64,000 nt of DNA, from positions 62,001 to 126,000 of the forward strand of contig DASZHD010000036.1 of assembly GCA_035938175.1 (NCBI GenBank), written 5' to 3'. How positions within the stretch are numbered: position 1 is the stretch's first letter; each line of letters begins with the position of its first letter. The notes under the pieces are model-generated. The model was not told the origin of the DNA, ran no database searches, and was given only the letters and a program-made list of their open reading frames with translations. Shown here piece after piece: positions 8,555 through 17,602 of the stretch. The stretch comes from DASRDE01 sp035938175 (GTDB lineage Bacteria; Vulcanimicrobiota; Vulcanimicrobiia; Vulcanimicrobiales; Vulcanimicrobiaceae). Position numbers and translations under genes: made by a program.

Positions 8555-9051
8555 TGCAGGATCGCATAGACCAAATTCTCGGTCAATGGAAGCGCGAGCG
8601 GCCCGACCTGGACACGCGGTCGATGGGTGTGGTCGGCCGGATTCAGCGTGCCGCAGCGGCTTTGCGGCCTCGCCTGGACGAGACGCACGAGGCCTCCGGA
8701 CTGCAGGGCGAATCGTTCGACGTCCTGGCGTCGCTGCGCCGGGCCGGGCCGCCGTACCAGCTTTCCCCGACGCAGCTCTATCGTGAAATGATGTTGACGT
8801 CCGGCGCCATGACTAACCGCATCGATCGCCTGGAAGCGGCGGGCTTGGTCGCGCGCCGTGCGGATCCCAACGACCGGCGCGGTACGCAAGTGCGTTTGAC
8901 AGCCAAAGGTAAGTCGCTAATCGATGCCGCCGCGTCGAAACACGTCGCCAACGAAGAACGCCTGCTTTCGGGCCTGACGATTCGCGAACAGCAGCAACTC
9001 ACCGATCTGCTTCGCAAACTGCTGCTAACGCTGGGTGACGAAAGCGCCTAG
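8536..9051 (+). CDS. MarR-family transcriptional regulator
   Basis: This is a winged-helix repressor of about 165-171 residues. The DNA-binding part includes SPTQLYREMMLTSGAMTNR (recognition helix) and the wing residues ADPNDRRGTQVRLT, which is the classic MarR wing with its conserved D-x-R. The GTG at 8536 and the ATG at 8554 are both possible starts; AGGCAGG at 8514-8520 is rather distant from either. Its stop codon overlaps that of the convergent transporter (shared CTAG). The operator-like sites at 8480-8554 suggest autorepression. Confidence 0.9.
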   Translation: MSQRQDMQDRIDQILGQWKRERPDLDTRSMGVVGRIQRAAAALRPRLDETHEASGLQGESFDVLASLRRAGPPYQLSPTQLYREMMLTSGAMTNRIDRLEAAGLVARRADPNDRRGTQVRLTAKGKSLIDAAASKHVANEERLLSGLTIREQQQLTDLLRKLLLTLGDESA

Positions 9052-10316
9052 GCTACGGCGGGCTGCCGCGCGCGGACGAAGCGATCGTAGAGCCACAACA
9101 ACACCGTCGTCACCAGACCGATCGCGGTCAGAATCGGCCAAACCATTGCCGAATTAGCGCCTTGGCCGTAATGCGTCAGCAGCGCTCCCCCCAACCATCC
9201 GCCGGCCAGCGAGCCGATGCCGATGGGCAAGAACGCGAATCCCATGTAGGTGCCTTGTTGTCCGGGCGGCGCAAGCCGGGAAACGTATTCGTAGTAGCGC
9301 GGAGATTGCACGATTTCGCCGAGTGCGAGCACGACCAGACTCAGCACCGCGGTCAAGATGCTGGGGTGTACCGGTATCAACAGCCACGCGAGCGACGTCA
9401 AGAGCGTACCGAGAATGAGCGCCTGAAACGGCAAAACGCGGCGCGTGCCTGCGTTAATCGCAACGGTGAGCGAAATTACCATCAACGGATCGGTCATCAG
9501 AATAAGCGGCGTGTTTGCGTTCTTGTCGACGTAGTGAACGATGTAGAGCGGCAGGATCAGATACTGCTGCCAGTACACGATCCAATAGCCGGAAAAGATC
9601 AGCAGGAACAGCATAAAGCGCCCGTTACCGACGACGGTGAGAAAATCTCGAGCGGTTTGCGCAACCGATCGCGAACGGGTACCCGCCTCGGCGCGCGGCT
9701 CGCGGAAAAAGATCAGCACGACGAAGACCATCAATAAAACGCTGATCGCGGCGGCCATGAACACGGCTTGCGGGGGAAGCCGCGAATGCAGCCAGCCGGC
9801 CAAAAACGGGCCGAGCGTGCTGCCGATATTCACCATCGTGTAATAGATCGAATAGCCGATCGAGCGAACGTTTTCGTTCGAAGCGCGCGCGGTCGTTCCG
9901 ACGACGGACGGCTTTACGAGTGCGACCCCGAGCGCCGGCAAAAAGAGCAGAATGCCCGCGAGCAGCGGTAACGGCACGACGGAGCGCACCGGTGCAAGCC
10001 ACGGCGCGGCAATCGATCCGATCAGGAAATATGCGCACGCAAGTATGAAATACGCAGTCGAAAGCGCACGCCGGAATCCGACGCGGTCCGCCAGTGCGCC
10101 GCCGAAAATCGCCATCACCCAAACCGCGCCGCCGAAGATGCCGCTGAGGCTGGCAGCCTGCGCGTTTGAAAGTCCCAGCGTTTGATTGAGATAGACCGCG
10201 AGCGTCGAGAAAACGGCATAGTACGAAAGCCGCTCGAAGATCTCGGTGATATTGGCAACCCAAAACGGCCGTTCGAATCCGCCGCGGATCTCGGACCAGC
10301 GTCGCGCGATGCTCAA
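9048..10316 (-). CDS. POT/PTR2-like MFS transporter
   Basis: This 422-residue protein has about twelve membrane helices. Near the N-terminus it has E-I-F-E-R-L-S-Y-Y (residues 25-33), which fits the ExxERFxYY signature of proton-coupled oligopeptide transporters. A second MFS signature is GGALADRVGFRRAL. Oligopeptide uptake is therefore the best guess, though other MFS substrates are possible. The stop codon overlaps the stop of the convergent MarR gene, and no other transporter components are nearby. Confidence 0.85.
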   Translation of the reverse strand: MSIARRWSEIRGGFERPFWVANITEIFERLSYYAVFSTLAVYLNQTLGLSNAQAASLSGIFGGAVWVMAIFGGALADRVGFRRALSTAYFILACAYFLIGSIAAPWLAPVRSVVPLPLLAGILLFLPALGVALVKPSVVGTTARASNENVRSIGYSIYYTMVNIGSTLGPFLAGWLHSRLPPQAVFMAAAISVLLMVFVVLIFFREPRAEAGTRSRSVAQTARDFLTVVGNGRFMLFLLIFSGYWIVYWQQYLILPLYIVHYVDKNANTPLILMTDPLMVISLTVAINAGTRRVLPFQALILGTLLTSLAWLLIPVHPSILTAVLSLVVLALGEIVQSPRYYEYVSRLAPPGQQGTYMGFAFLPIGIGSLAGGWLGGALLTHYGQGANSAMVWPILTAIGLVTTVLLWLYDRFVRARQPAVA

Positions 10317-10395
10317 ATCGTAGCTCCTATCGTGAAAAGCCAGGCGCCGCAGAGTTACGACGATCTGTGCTTACACGCCTCGCTGCGCAGTACGG

Positions 10396-12519
10396 TTACG
10401 TGCCCTTCTGCCCTCCCGCGTAAAAGATGATCTTGAAGATCGCTTGCGGCACGGTTACCAGCGTATTCGGGTCGCCGTAGGCAAGGTAAAACTCTTCGTG
10501 CGAGAGGCGCAGGTGGTAGGCCACGGAGATGTTGGTGCACACGCCCTCGCAATTTCCGCCGCCGTTCGGCTGCGGCGGAAAACCGATGACGCGGCGAACA
10601 CCCAGCGCGAACGACGAGTTCGGACCAACCTGATACGCGTAGGATACGCCGTCGAACCATTGTACGTTCGGCGCGGCGTTCGGGAAATATTGCGCCGTAT
10701 CGTCGAGCGTCAACGTCAGGTATCCGCGGTTTCCGGCACGCATCGTCGAGTTTCGGAACCACGTGTCCAATCTGCCGGTCCCGTAGCGGCCGGTGTTGAA
10801 CGAGATCGAGGTCGGCGTTGCGGATGAACCATGCGTCGGAAAATTGTTGATGTTGTTTTGCATCCCGCTATGATACGTAACGGAAACTCCGGCGTTTTGC
10901 GAGATGGGCGTCACCAGGCCGTCGAACGGCGAACCGGGGGCAATTCCCGATCCCGGCAGGCGCGAACTGAACAGCCAGTAATTGCTGCCGGTCGAAAATT
11001 GGACGTCCACGGTGCTCTTGGTGAGAAAATCGATCAGTGCAAAGTTGTCGCTTTGCGCGATGCCGCCGGGTATACCGTTGTAGGTGGAGCTTTTGTAGCG
11101 GTCGATGACGCCGTCGACGCCGACGGAAGAGAAGAAATCTCGCGGCGAAAACGTCCAGATGCGCGCGCTATACACGGCATAGCCGGCGATCCCCGGATGC
11201 GAATCGAATCCATCGACCGGATCGAACAGCGCACCGAGTTTTCTCATCGATCCGAAAAGCGCGAAATGCTGATTTGCCCAGCCTCCGCCGCCCTCGATCC
11301 AGGTACCTTGCGCGCGATCCGTAACGTTGGTTCCGGATTCTACGGCGTAATTCGCGTACGCCGATAGATACTTGCCGTTGTACCAGCTCACCCCGCCTTG
11401 ATTCGTGTCGTCCACGACTCCGGGGAGATTGGCGCCAACGTGCTGCAATGCAGCGTTCCAGCGGTTATCGTTGGACGTGTACGTGAGCGCGCTCGCCGCA
11501 TCGGAACGGCCGGTGCGGAGTGCGTCAAACGCGGCAAAGCCGAAGTTCCCTTGCCGGCCTTCGAACGCGTACCCTTCGCGAGGCGTTGGAATTGCCGGCG
11601 TATAGAGCGTCGTATGAAAACCGCTGCAGACGTCGCAATTGAAATTATTATAATATGCAGCAGCCTGCGTGAAGAACGGACGCACTTCGCTGAACGTGCG
11701 CTGGTACACCGTCGGAGAAATCGACTGTTGGTCCAGTTCGACATTTGAATAATCCGGATGAAGCGTCCCGAAGAACGCTGCGGTTTGCGTCACCGGCACC
11801 GAAAAATCCAGCCCGGTTCGCGATGTCGATCCCCCGATCGAAGGCGCCGCTGCAATTCCGAGCCCGTACACGGCAACGCGCGGCTTCGGAAGCGGAGGAC
11901 GCGCGACGAGCGGCACGGTTACAGAGGCGGCTCGTGCCGCATCGTCCGGATTCGTTTGAGCGCTGTCGTACGACCACACGTTCAACTCGCCCGTCGAACG
12001 AACGTACCGCACGAACTGCATTCGCCACGTTCCCGCATGTGCGCCGTGGATCACGCTCAGCGGAATCGCCATGGTCACCGTGTAGCCGCTTCCGGCGATC
12101 GCTCCCGAAGAATCCCATTGCGGCGCGAAATCGGTGTTTTCCGACGATGCTTCATTGTGCGCACCGATCGCATTGGATTCGAATTGATATTGAAAGCCGC
12201 CGGGACCGGTCGGCCATAAGTCGACCCACACAGCGTCGTCGGGCCACGCGATGCCGCCGTTGATGTTGCTTCCGCCGGCGACCAAATCGTTGCTGTGCTG
12301 GGAGGCGATCACCGGCTCGTGCTGCACGGCATCGAACCGCACGTACAAATATTTTCCGTCGGTCGTGAAGTGCACCGAGGTCGCATCGCTTGCGGCCCGG
12401 GCGTGGGCGACATCCCATTCCAACGACGCAGCGGCGTCCTGGCTCCAGGCCGCGGAGGCGGTCGTCGGCGTAAGCGGCGGGGCCGTCTGGACGACGGGCA
12501 CGGTCAGGCTCGGAAGCAT
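10396..12519 (-). CDS. DUF5916-type outer-membrane protein with N-terminal CBM9-like domain
   Basis: This 707-residue protein has an N-terminal carbohydrate-binding-family-9-like domain (about residues 30-200, including GKYLYVRFDA). A long beta-barrel-like region follows, containing the DUF5916 hallmark HPDYSNVELDQQ...FSEVRPFF. Such proteins are thought to sit in the outer membrane. The start at 12519 is set by AGGAGAGA at 12525-12532 on the opposite strand. Oddly, this start gives no hydrophobic signal peptide, and the longer frame to 12555 does not supply one either. A good promoter lies just upstream. Confidence 0.75.
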   Translation of the reverse strand: MLPSLTVPVVQTAPPLTPTTASAAWSQDAAASLEWDVAHARAASDATSVHFTTDGKYLYVRFDAVQHEPVIASQHSNDLVAGGSNINGGIAWPDDAVWVDLWPTGPGGFQYQFESNAIGAHNEASSENTDFAPQWDSSGAIAGSGYTVTMAIPLSVIHGAHAGTWRMQFVRYVRSTGELNVWSYDSAQTNPDDAARAASVTVPLVARPPLPKPRVAVYGLGIAAAPSIGGSTSRTGLDFSVPVTQTAAFFGTLHPDYSNVELDQQSISPTVYQRTFSEVRPFFTQAAAYYNNFNCDVCSGFHTTLYTPAIPTPREGYAFEGRQGNFGFAAFDALRTGRSDAASALTYTSNDNRWNAALQHVGANLPGVVDDTNQGGVSWYNGKYLSAYANYAVESGTNVTDRAQGTWIEGGGGWANQHFALFGSMRKLGALFDPVDGFDSHPGIAGYAVYSARIWTFSPRDFFSSVGVDGVIDRYKSSTYNGIPGGIAQSDNFALIDFLTKSTVDVQFSTGSNYWLFSSRLPGSGIAPGSPFDGLVTPISQNAGVSVTYHSGMQNNINNFPTHGSSATPTSISFNTGRYGTGRLDTWFRNSTMRAGNRGYLTLTLDDTAQYFPNAAPNVQWFDGVSYAYQVGPNSSFALGVRRVIGFPPQPNGGGNCEGVCTNISVAYHLRLSHEEFYLAYGDPNTLVTVPQAIFKIIFYAGGQKGT

Positions 12520-12545
12520 GGCGTTCTCTCCTAATTCTTTAAGAG

Positions 12546-12574
12546 ATACTACCAAGGGCTGATTTTTGTGTCAA
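12546..12574 (-). promoter_or_regulatory. Sigma70-type promoter of the DUF5916 gene
   Basis: On the minus strand TTGACA (12574-12569) is followed by exactly 17 bases and TAGTAT (12551-12546). The -35 is perfect and the -10 matches 4 of 6. The transcript would start about 20 bases before the ribosome binding site of the gene beginning at 12519. Confidence 0.6.
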
Positions 12575-12588
12575 CTAATATTTTAGTT
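12573..12588. promoter_or_regulatory. Inverted repeat next to the DUF5916 promoter
   Basis: AACTAA (12573-12578), four bases, then TTAGTT (12583-12588) form a perfect inverted repeat abutting the -35 box. It could be an operator controlling the minus-strand barrel gene, the plus-strand TonB-like gene, or both. The protein that would bind it is unknown. Confidence 0.35.
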
Positions 12589-12672
12589 CGATGGCTTGCC
12601 GGCGGGTGGATGCGGCCGGTACTCGAGAGGCGTCAGTTCAGGAAGCCGCCGCGCCGCGACGAAACGCACGGC

Positions 12673-13266
12673 ATGATTGCCGCACTGCTCCTTACCACGA
12701 CGGCTTTTTTGGCAGCGACCGAATGCGATCGCAATCCGAGCGTTATCGCGCTTGCCCCCTCGAAGAGCGCACCTGTTAAACCGTCGGCCCAGGGCGCTAC
12801 GCCGGACACGATCGTGACGGTAACCGTGGATGCCTCCGGGAAACCGCTCGACGTGACGGTCGCGCGCAGCTCCGGGGATGCGGCAGCGGACGACGCGTCG
12901 GTGCAAATGGCTCGCGCAGCGACCTACGCGCCCGGTACGCTGGATTGCAAACCATCGACGATGCGCACGTCGTTCGATGTCGTTCCGGCGGCAACGGACG
13001 CTGAAGCGACGGTGGTAGAACCGGCAACGCCGGTTTGGCCCCGCGGCGTAAAGCTGAACGGCGCGCAGACAGTTACACTCGAGGTTGAGCTGGACGCTTT
13101 CGGCCAAGTTCAAAATGCGGTTATGTTGCAGTCCAGCGGCATCGCGGACCTGGATACTGCCGCGCGCGGGGCAGCGCTTGATTCGATCTACCGGCCGAAG
13201 TTCGTCGATGGCCACGCCATTGCAGCGAAATACCTATTCAAAGTGACGTTCGATCCGCGTCAATAA
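12673..13266 (+). CDS. TonB-like secreted protein with two TonB-C-type domains
   Basis: This 197-residue protein starts with a hydrophobic N-terminal stretch (MIAALLLTTTAFLAA). It then carries two successive domains of the TonB C-terminal type: the first around VTVTVDASGKPLDVTVARSSG, the second around TLEVELDAFGQVQNAVMLQSSG. TonB-C domains contact outer-membrane receptors, but no periplasm-spanning proline-rich linker or ExbBD genes are visible. The frame is open back to a GTG at 12568; the ATG at 12673 is preferred because it places the signal sequence at the N-terminus. It is divergent from the barrel-protein gene. Confidence 0.65.
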   Translation: MIAALLLTTTAFLAATECDRNPSVIALAPSKSAPVKPSAQGATPDTIVTVTVDASGKPLDVTVARSSGDAAADDASVQMARAATYAPGTLDCKPSTMRTSFDVVPAATDAEATVVEPATPVWPRGVKLNGAQTVTLEVELDAFGQVQNAVMLQSSGIADLDTAARGAALDSIYRPKFVDGHAIAAKYLFKVTFDPRQ

Positions 13267-13281
13267 GACCGAGACCCGTCA

Positions 13282-14709
13282 TCAAATCTTTTCCGCCTCG
13301 CGCACGATGCGCGTTGCCATACTACCGAAGACCCATGCGTGAAAAAGCGCCACACCATACCAATAGAGAAAGCCCATGAGCCCCCGCGGTTCGAAGACTG
13401 CCGTTTGACGCAGTGTTGCGGCGCCGTTCGCACTTGGTTCAGCCTCAAATTGCAACCACGCACGCCCGGGCAGTTTCATCTCGGCACGCAAGCGCAACAA
13501 GCGTCCGGGCTCATACGCTTCGACACGCCAAAAATCCAGCGCGTCGCCGGGACGCAGCTCGGTTGGCGAGCGCCGGCCACGGCGCAGCCCAACGCCGCCG
13601 GCTACGCGATCGATCCACCCGCGAAATCGCCACAACGCATCGGCAGAAAGCCAGCCGCGGCGTCCGCCGAGCGAACTAAAAACGGCCGCAACGCGCTCGG
13701 GCGAAGCCGCTGCGGTACGCACTCGCATATCGATGAGCATCCCTTCCCGCACGCCCGCAAAGTCCGCCGGAAGCGCATGCAGATCGAAAGCATCAAACCA
13801 CGTGGTCTCGGCGCCCGCACCGCGCTCCAACGCACTTCTGACGGCATCGTCAAACCCATTTGGCACGATCTTCGGAAAGTCTCGCGTCGCCGAAAAATCG
13901 CGCACCACGACTTCGTTGTACAAGCCTCGGATAAGCGGCTGGGCAAGCCGCGCAGATATCGGCGTAACCAAATGCACCCAGTACGATGAAAGCTGCGGTG
14001 TAAAAAACGGAACGATAACGATTCGTCGCTTCAGGTCGCGAATTTCAGCATAACGGAGCATCATGTCGCGATAGCTCAGCACATCGGCGCCGCCGATTTC
14101 GTAGATTGCGCTCTCGTTCGTGTTGAGCTCGAGCGCGGCCGTAAGATACGCGAGCACGTCGTTGACACCTATCGGCTGGCATCGTGTAACGACCCATTTT
14201 GGCGCGATCATAACCGGCAGCCGCTCGGTGAGGTAGCGCATCATTTCGAAGCTAATCGAACCGCTGCCGATGATGAGCGCCGCGCGAAATTCGATCGTTC
14301 GAACCCGGCTCGAGCGCAACACGTCCCCAACTTCGTGGCGGCTGCGCAAGTGGGTCGAGAGTGCGTCGCGATCGTTGCCAAGGCCGCCGAGGTAGACGAT
14401 CGTGGCAACTCCCGCAGCGCGCGCGGCCGCGCCGAACGTGCGAGCTGCTTCCCGATCGGCATTCGCAAATGCATTCGTGGAACCCATAGAATGGACGAGG
14501 TAGTAGGCCGCATCGCAACCACGCAGCGCACGCAGGAGAGAACCTTCGTCGTTCACATCGCCTTCGACGATTTCGACACCCTCGTCGAAGCGGCCACACA
14601 ACCGCTGGGCTGCGCGCGCAAAACAGCGAACCTCGTAACCGCATTTACGCAGCCGCGGGACGAGCCGGCCGCCGATATAGCCCGTGGCTCCGGTTACAAG
14701 CACGCGCAT
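13282..14709 (-). CDS. NAD(P)-binding epimerase-like protein with DUF2867 C-terminal domain
   Basis: This 475-residue protein opens with a Rossmann fold: GATGYIGG (G7, G10, G13). The atypical short-chain dehydrogenase part covers about residues 1-290, and a DUF2867-type domain of the SRPBCC kind follows (about 310-470, with LRPGDALDFWRVEAYEPGRL). Proteins of this architecture are widespread but have no settled reaction. The start lies four bases after the stop of the DUF427 gene, so the two are probably co-transcribed. Confidence 0.82.
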   Translation of the reverse strand: MRVLVTGATGYIGGRLVPRLRKCGYEVRCFARAAQRLCGRFDEGVEIVEGDVNDEGSLLRALRGCDAAYYLVHSMGSTNAFANADREAARTFGAAARAAGVATIVYLGGLGNDRDALSTHLRSRHEVGDVLRSSRVRTIEFRAALIIGSGSISFEMMRYLTERLPVMIAPKWVVTRCQPIGVNDVLAYLTAALELNTNESAIYEIGGADVLSYRDMMLRYAEIRDLKRRIVIVPFFTPQLSSYWVHLVTPISARLAQPLIRGLYNEVVVRDFSATRDFPKIVPNGFDDAVRSALERGAGAETTWFDAFDLHALPADFAGVREGMLIDMRVRTAAASPERVAAVFSSLGGRRGWLSADALWRFRGWIDRVAGGVGLRRGRRSPTELRPGDALDFWRVEAYEPGRLLRLRAEMKLPGRAWLQFEAEPSANGAATLRQTAVFEPRGLMGFLYWYGVALFHAWVFGSMATRIVREAEKI

Positions 14710-14712
14710 CGT

Positions 14713-15210
14713 TTACCATCCCTCCGTGCCGCGCGCGCCTTTGAACGGACCGATAATCTCGCTCGTGATCCAGCCGCCGTAAAAGTCGCCCGGCTGACCG
14801 CGCACGCGCTCGTCATCGACGTAGGCAGCATCGACTCGCGCCGGATAAAAAGCGATGGAGTTCGAAAGTTGCGCATAGTGCGGATAAGGCGCTAAGTAGG
14901 CCCAAGCCGCGCGCTCGGCTACGCGATCGCCTACTACCAGATCGTAATACGTTGCTCTTCCCTTCCACTCGCACAATGAACTGCCGGCTGCCGGACGTAA
15001 CGCGTCAACTGCCAAATCCTCGCATGGAATATAAAAGACAGGCGGATGGCTCGTTTCTAAAACGCGCCAGGTGCGCGCGCTGCGCGCGATCTCCAGCCCT
15101 GCGAATTCAATTCGCACCAAGCGTTTGCTGCGCTCGATGCGCGGAGGGCGGGGGTAATCCCAGACCCACTCTTGGCCCGGTTCGAGCTTCGGGATTGTCA
15201 TGCCAATCAT
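14713..15210 (-). CDS. DUF427-domain protein
   Basis: This 165-residue soluble protein contains the DUF427 core: ARTWRVLETSHPPVFYIP, then LCEWKGRATYYDLVVGD and AAWAYLAPYP. DUF427 proteins are small beta-rich proteins of unknown function, common in soil bacteria and fungi. It is the first gene of a two-gene unit with the epimerase-like gene. The upstream ATG at 15208-15210 is used; a second in-frame ATG three codons later is possible. Confidence 0.83.
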   Translation of the reverse strand: MIGMTIPKLEPGQEWVWDYPRPPRIERSKRLVRIEFAGLEIARSARTWRVLETSHPPVFYIPCEDLAVDALRPAAGSSLCEWKGRATYYDLVVGDRVAERAAWAYLAPYPHYAQLSNSIAFYPARVDAAYVDDERVRGQPGDFYGGWITSEIIGPFKGARGTEGW

Positions 15211-15282
15211 AACGGTCGCGACTTGTCCGTGGATTCAATACGAGCGCGCAGCCGAAGCTTTTTTGCCGCGCGTTGACGGCTT

Positions 15283-15834
15283 TCAGACTACTTCATACCG
15301 CAATCGCACGGTATCGTCGCCGATGCGATCGCCGTCAAGAAGCCGAAGTTGCGGTCCGGCGGCCGCAAAGTACGGCTTTCCCGCACCGAGCACAACCGGG
15401 CGGAAGTACAGATGATACTCATCGAGCAGGCCCATTTTGTTCAAGCCGGCTGCCAACTCGGGTCCCGCGACGGCGATGTTGCCGTCGATTTCGGACTTCA
15501 AGCCGCGCACGAACGTTTCGACGTCACGATCGACGAGCGTTGCGTTTGGCCCGACCGATTTTAGCGAACGAGACACGACCCATTTTGAATGCGCGCGCCA
15601 CGCTGTCGCAAAATCGCGCTCCGGCGCGGTCCAGTCGGGCTGCTCTTCATCCCAGTAGCGCATCATTTCGTAGATGCGGCGGCCGTACAGAACGCCGCCC
15701 AAATTGCGCTCGAACTCGGTAAAGTGACGGAACAGCGCGTCGCCGGGTGGATGCAGCGGAGGCCCCAGGGTGCCGTCCACCGCGGCGACATACCCGTCAA
15801 GCGATTGCGCCATCGCAAAAATCAGTTTCCCCAC
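15283..15834 (-). CDS. Dihydrofolate-reductase-like protein (RibD C-terminal type)
   Basis: This 183-residue protein has the fold of the RibD reductase domain and bacterial DHFR-like proteins: FAMAQSLDGYVA at the N-terminus, LYGRRIYEMMRYW, then IAVAGPELAAGLNKMGLLDEYHLYFRPVVLGAGKP. These bind NADPH, but stand-alone members are rarely true folate enzymes. The start is GTG at 15834 with GGGAGG ten bases upstream. It is divergent from the DUF6326 gene, and the shared region carries two inverted repeats. Confidence 0.85.
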   Translation of the reverse strand: MGKLIFAMAQSLDGYVAAVDGTLGPPLHPPGDALFRHFTEFERNLGGVLYGRRIYEMMRYWDEEQPDWTAPERDFATAWRAHSKWVVSRSLKSVGPNATLVDRDVETFVRGLKSEIDGNIAVAGPELAAGLNKMGLLDEYHLYFRPVVLGAGKPYFAAAGPQLRLLDGDRIGDDTVRLRYEVV

Positions 15835-15854
15835 GCTCGAACCTCCCGCTGCAG

Positions 15855-15889
15855 TGTAGTCATTCTACATGAATCTCGTTCAAATTCAT
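15855..15889. promoter_or_regulatory. Inverted repeats and -10-like box between the DHFR-like and DUF6326 genes
   Basis: TGTAG/CTACA (15855-15859 and 15865-15869) and ATGAAT/ATTCAT (15869-15874 and 15884-15889) are adjacent inverted repeats. On the minus strand TAGAAT (15867-15862) is a 5-of-6 match to a -10 box. The arrangement suggests an operator over a promoter, but no -35 box stands out. Confidence 0.3.
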
Positions 15890-15924
15890 TGCGGTGCCGA
15901 CAGGAGCCGGGCGAAACATCTGAA

Positions 15925-16368
15925 ATGGGCGGGGGTATTCAGGGCATGCGGCCTTTAAGCGACGTCACGATTAACGTCCGGTTCAAGCTCATGGCCCTCT
16001 GGACCAGCGTGATGTTTTGCTACATCTACGCCGACTATTTCGATCTCTATACGAAGGGGTCGATTCAGCAGCTTGTCCGCGGTCAGATGGGACCCTTGGG
16101 CCCAGCCACACCAGGCGTGTTGGTGGGGGCCTCCGTCCTCCTCGCAATTCCGAGCGTGATGATTTTCTTGTCGCTGGTGTTTCCGCCGAATGTCGCCCGC
16201 TGGTTGAGCCTAGTTGTCGGGACGCTTTACACCCTCGTCAACTGTACGAATTTTCTCAGTTCGCGTCCCTTTTACGTTTTCTATGGAGTCGTCGAAGTCG
16301 TACTGACGTTGCTGGTCGTGTGGTACGCCTGGAGATGGCCAACAAGCAGCGCGACAACAGATCGTTAA
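15925..16368 (+). CDS. DUF6326-type membrane protein
   Basis: This 147-residue protein has four predicted membrane helices and begins with DVTINVRFKLMALWTSVMFCYIYADYF, broken here as the typical DUF6326 opening (INVRFKLMALW then CYIYADYFDLY). Function is unknown. ATGs at 15925 and 15946 are both possible; neither has a convincing ribosome binding site. The next gene starts four bases after its stop and is probably co-transcribed. Confidence 0.72.
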   Translation: MGGGIQGMRPLSDVTINVRFKLMALWTSVMFCYIYADYFDLYTKGSIQQLVRGQMGPLGPATPGVLVGASVLLAIPSVMIFLSLVFPPNVARWLSLVVGTLYTLVNCTNFLSSRPFYVFYGVVEVVLTLLVVWYAWRWPTSSATTDR

Positions 16369-16371
16369 TTG

Positions 16372-17550
16372 GTGAGCGAACGTAAAATCCCCATTCGCGC
16401 AAACCTGTCTGTTGTAGCAGCACGAGCGGTCTGCCTTGTAGCACTGGCGGCCTGCGGCACATCATCGATGAGCGCAATCGTCACGACATACAAACCGCCG
16501 AGCGGCTCGGCGCCGAGTGTTCCAGTGGCGTTTTCTTCGGGCACGGTGTGGTACGCCGATCAGAACGATACGGCGATCATCCCGTTCGACGCCTCGACGC
16601 ATACATTCGGAAAGCCGATCCCCAATCCGACAGTAATACCGTACAGGTCATCGATCGTTGTTGAGAACGTATCTCCAAGGGTTCTAAACGGAGCACCGCT
16701 CGCGCCGCCTTCTCTCTCGCGCGGAGCGGACGGACGCCTCTGGGGAGTGGGCTACGCCGACAAACGTTTAGGGATGTCTCAGTACGCGTCGACGTCAGCG
16801 ATCGTCGCGTACGATCCGTCCGGGTCATCACGCGCATTTTCTATCCCCAATTTTTATACGCCGGGCAGTCTGACCGTTATTGGCGAGAATGGCCGGCCTT
16901 GGTCTATGGTTTGGACGCATGAAAGTATCGCCGCGGTGGTGCAGATCAACGCAAACGGCTCAATTACGCCGAAGTTTACCGTACCACGCACTACATTGCC
17001 GGCTCAGTATAGCGTGCGCTATGCGAAGTTCGGAGCGAACGGCGTCGTTTGGCTACTGAGCACTGGTTTTCCGTATCCGCGGATCACTCGATGGATTTTG
17101 GGTTCTCAGAGCGCAACCCAGATATCGCTGCCGGTGGATGGCTATCTACGATGTGAGGAGATCACAACGTCACCGGACGGTTCAGCGTGGATCGTCGGCC
17201 AAGAAATCAACGCCGCAGAACGCGCCCAGACGTATTTTTATCGCGTATCACCCGCAGGCGTTGTTACGGTCTTCGAAATCCGCGGTTTGAATTCGCGCAG
17301 AACGTGCCCCGTAACAATCTTCGCCGCGAACGGTTCGATTTGGGCTGTAGCCACCGTCGCGTACGGGCCAAATGTCGGGGATGCGTATCTTCTTCGGGTC
17401 GACCCATCGGGCACGGTGACGCAATCAGCCATAGCCGATGCACGCGGTGCGATCGCTCAAGTTGGTCCATCCATACAGGGCTCATCTACCAACGCGTTCC
17501 TCAGCAGCTCCGCCGGAGTCATTCCGGAGCTCCGCTACGAACCACGGTGA
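16372..17550 (+). CDS. Lipoprotein with beta-propeller-like repeats
   Basis: This 392-residue protein has a type II signal peptide with lipobox LAAC (cysteine 28). The mature part is made of repeating units with GxxW/GxIW motifs such as DGRLWGVGYAD, NGRPWSMVWTH, DGSAWIVGQEI and NGSIWAVATVA. This is the pattern of virginiamycin-B-lyase/SMP-30-like propellers. No catalytic assignment is made. The GTG start at 16372 follows the DUF6326 stop by three bases, so translation is probably coupled. Confidence 0.65.
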   Translation: MSERKIPIRANLSVVAARAVCLVALAACGTSSMSAIVTTYKPPSGSAPSVPVAFSSGTVWYADQNDTAIIPFDASTHTFGKPIPNPTVIPYRSSIVVENVSPRVLNGAPLAPPSLSRGADGRLWGVGYADKRLGMSQYASTSAIVAYDPSGSSRAFSIPNFYTPGSLTVIGENGRPWSMVWTHESIAAVVQINANGSITPKFTVPRTTLPAQYSVRYAKFGANGVVWLLSTGFPYPRITRWILGSQSATQISLPVDGYLRCEEITTSPDGSAWIVGQEINAAERAQTYFYRVSPAGVVTVFEIRGLNSRRTCPVTIFAANGSIWAVATVAYGPNVGDAYLLRVDPSGTVTQSAIADARGAIAQVGPSIQGSSTNAFLSSSAGVIPELRYEPR

Positions 17551-17602
17551 AGGTTTGGTTGCGCTTAGTGACGGATGCCGCCACAAAGTTTTCTGCCGTC
17601 GT

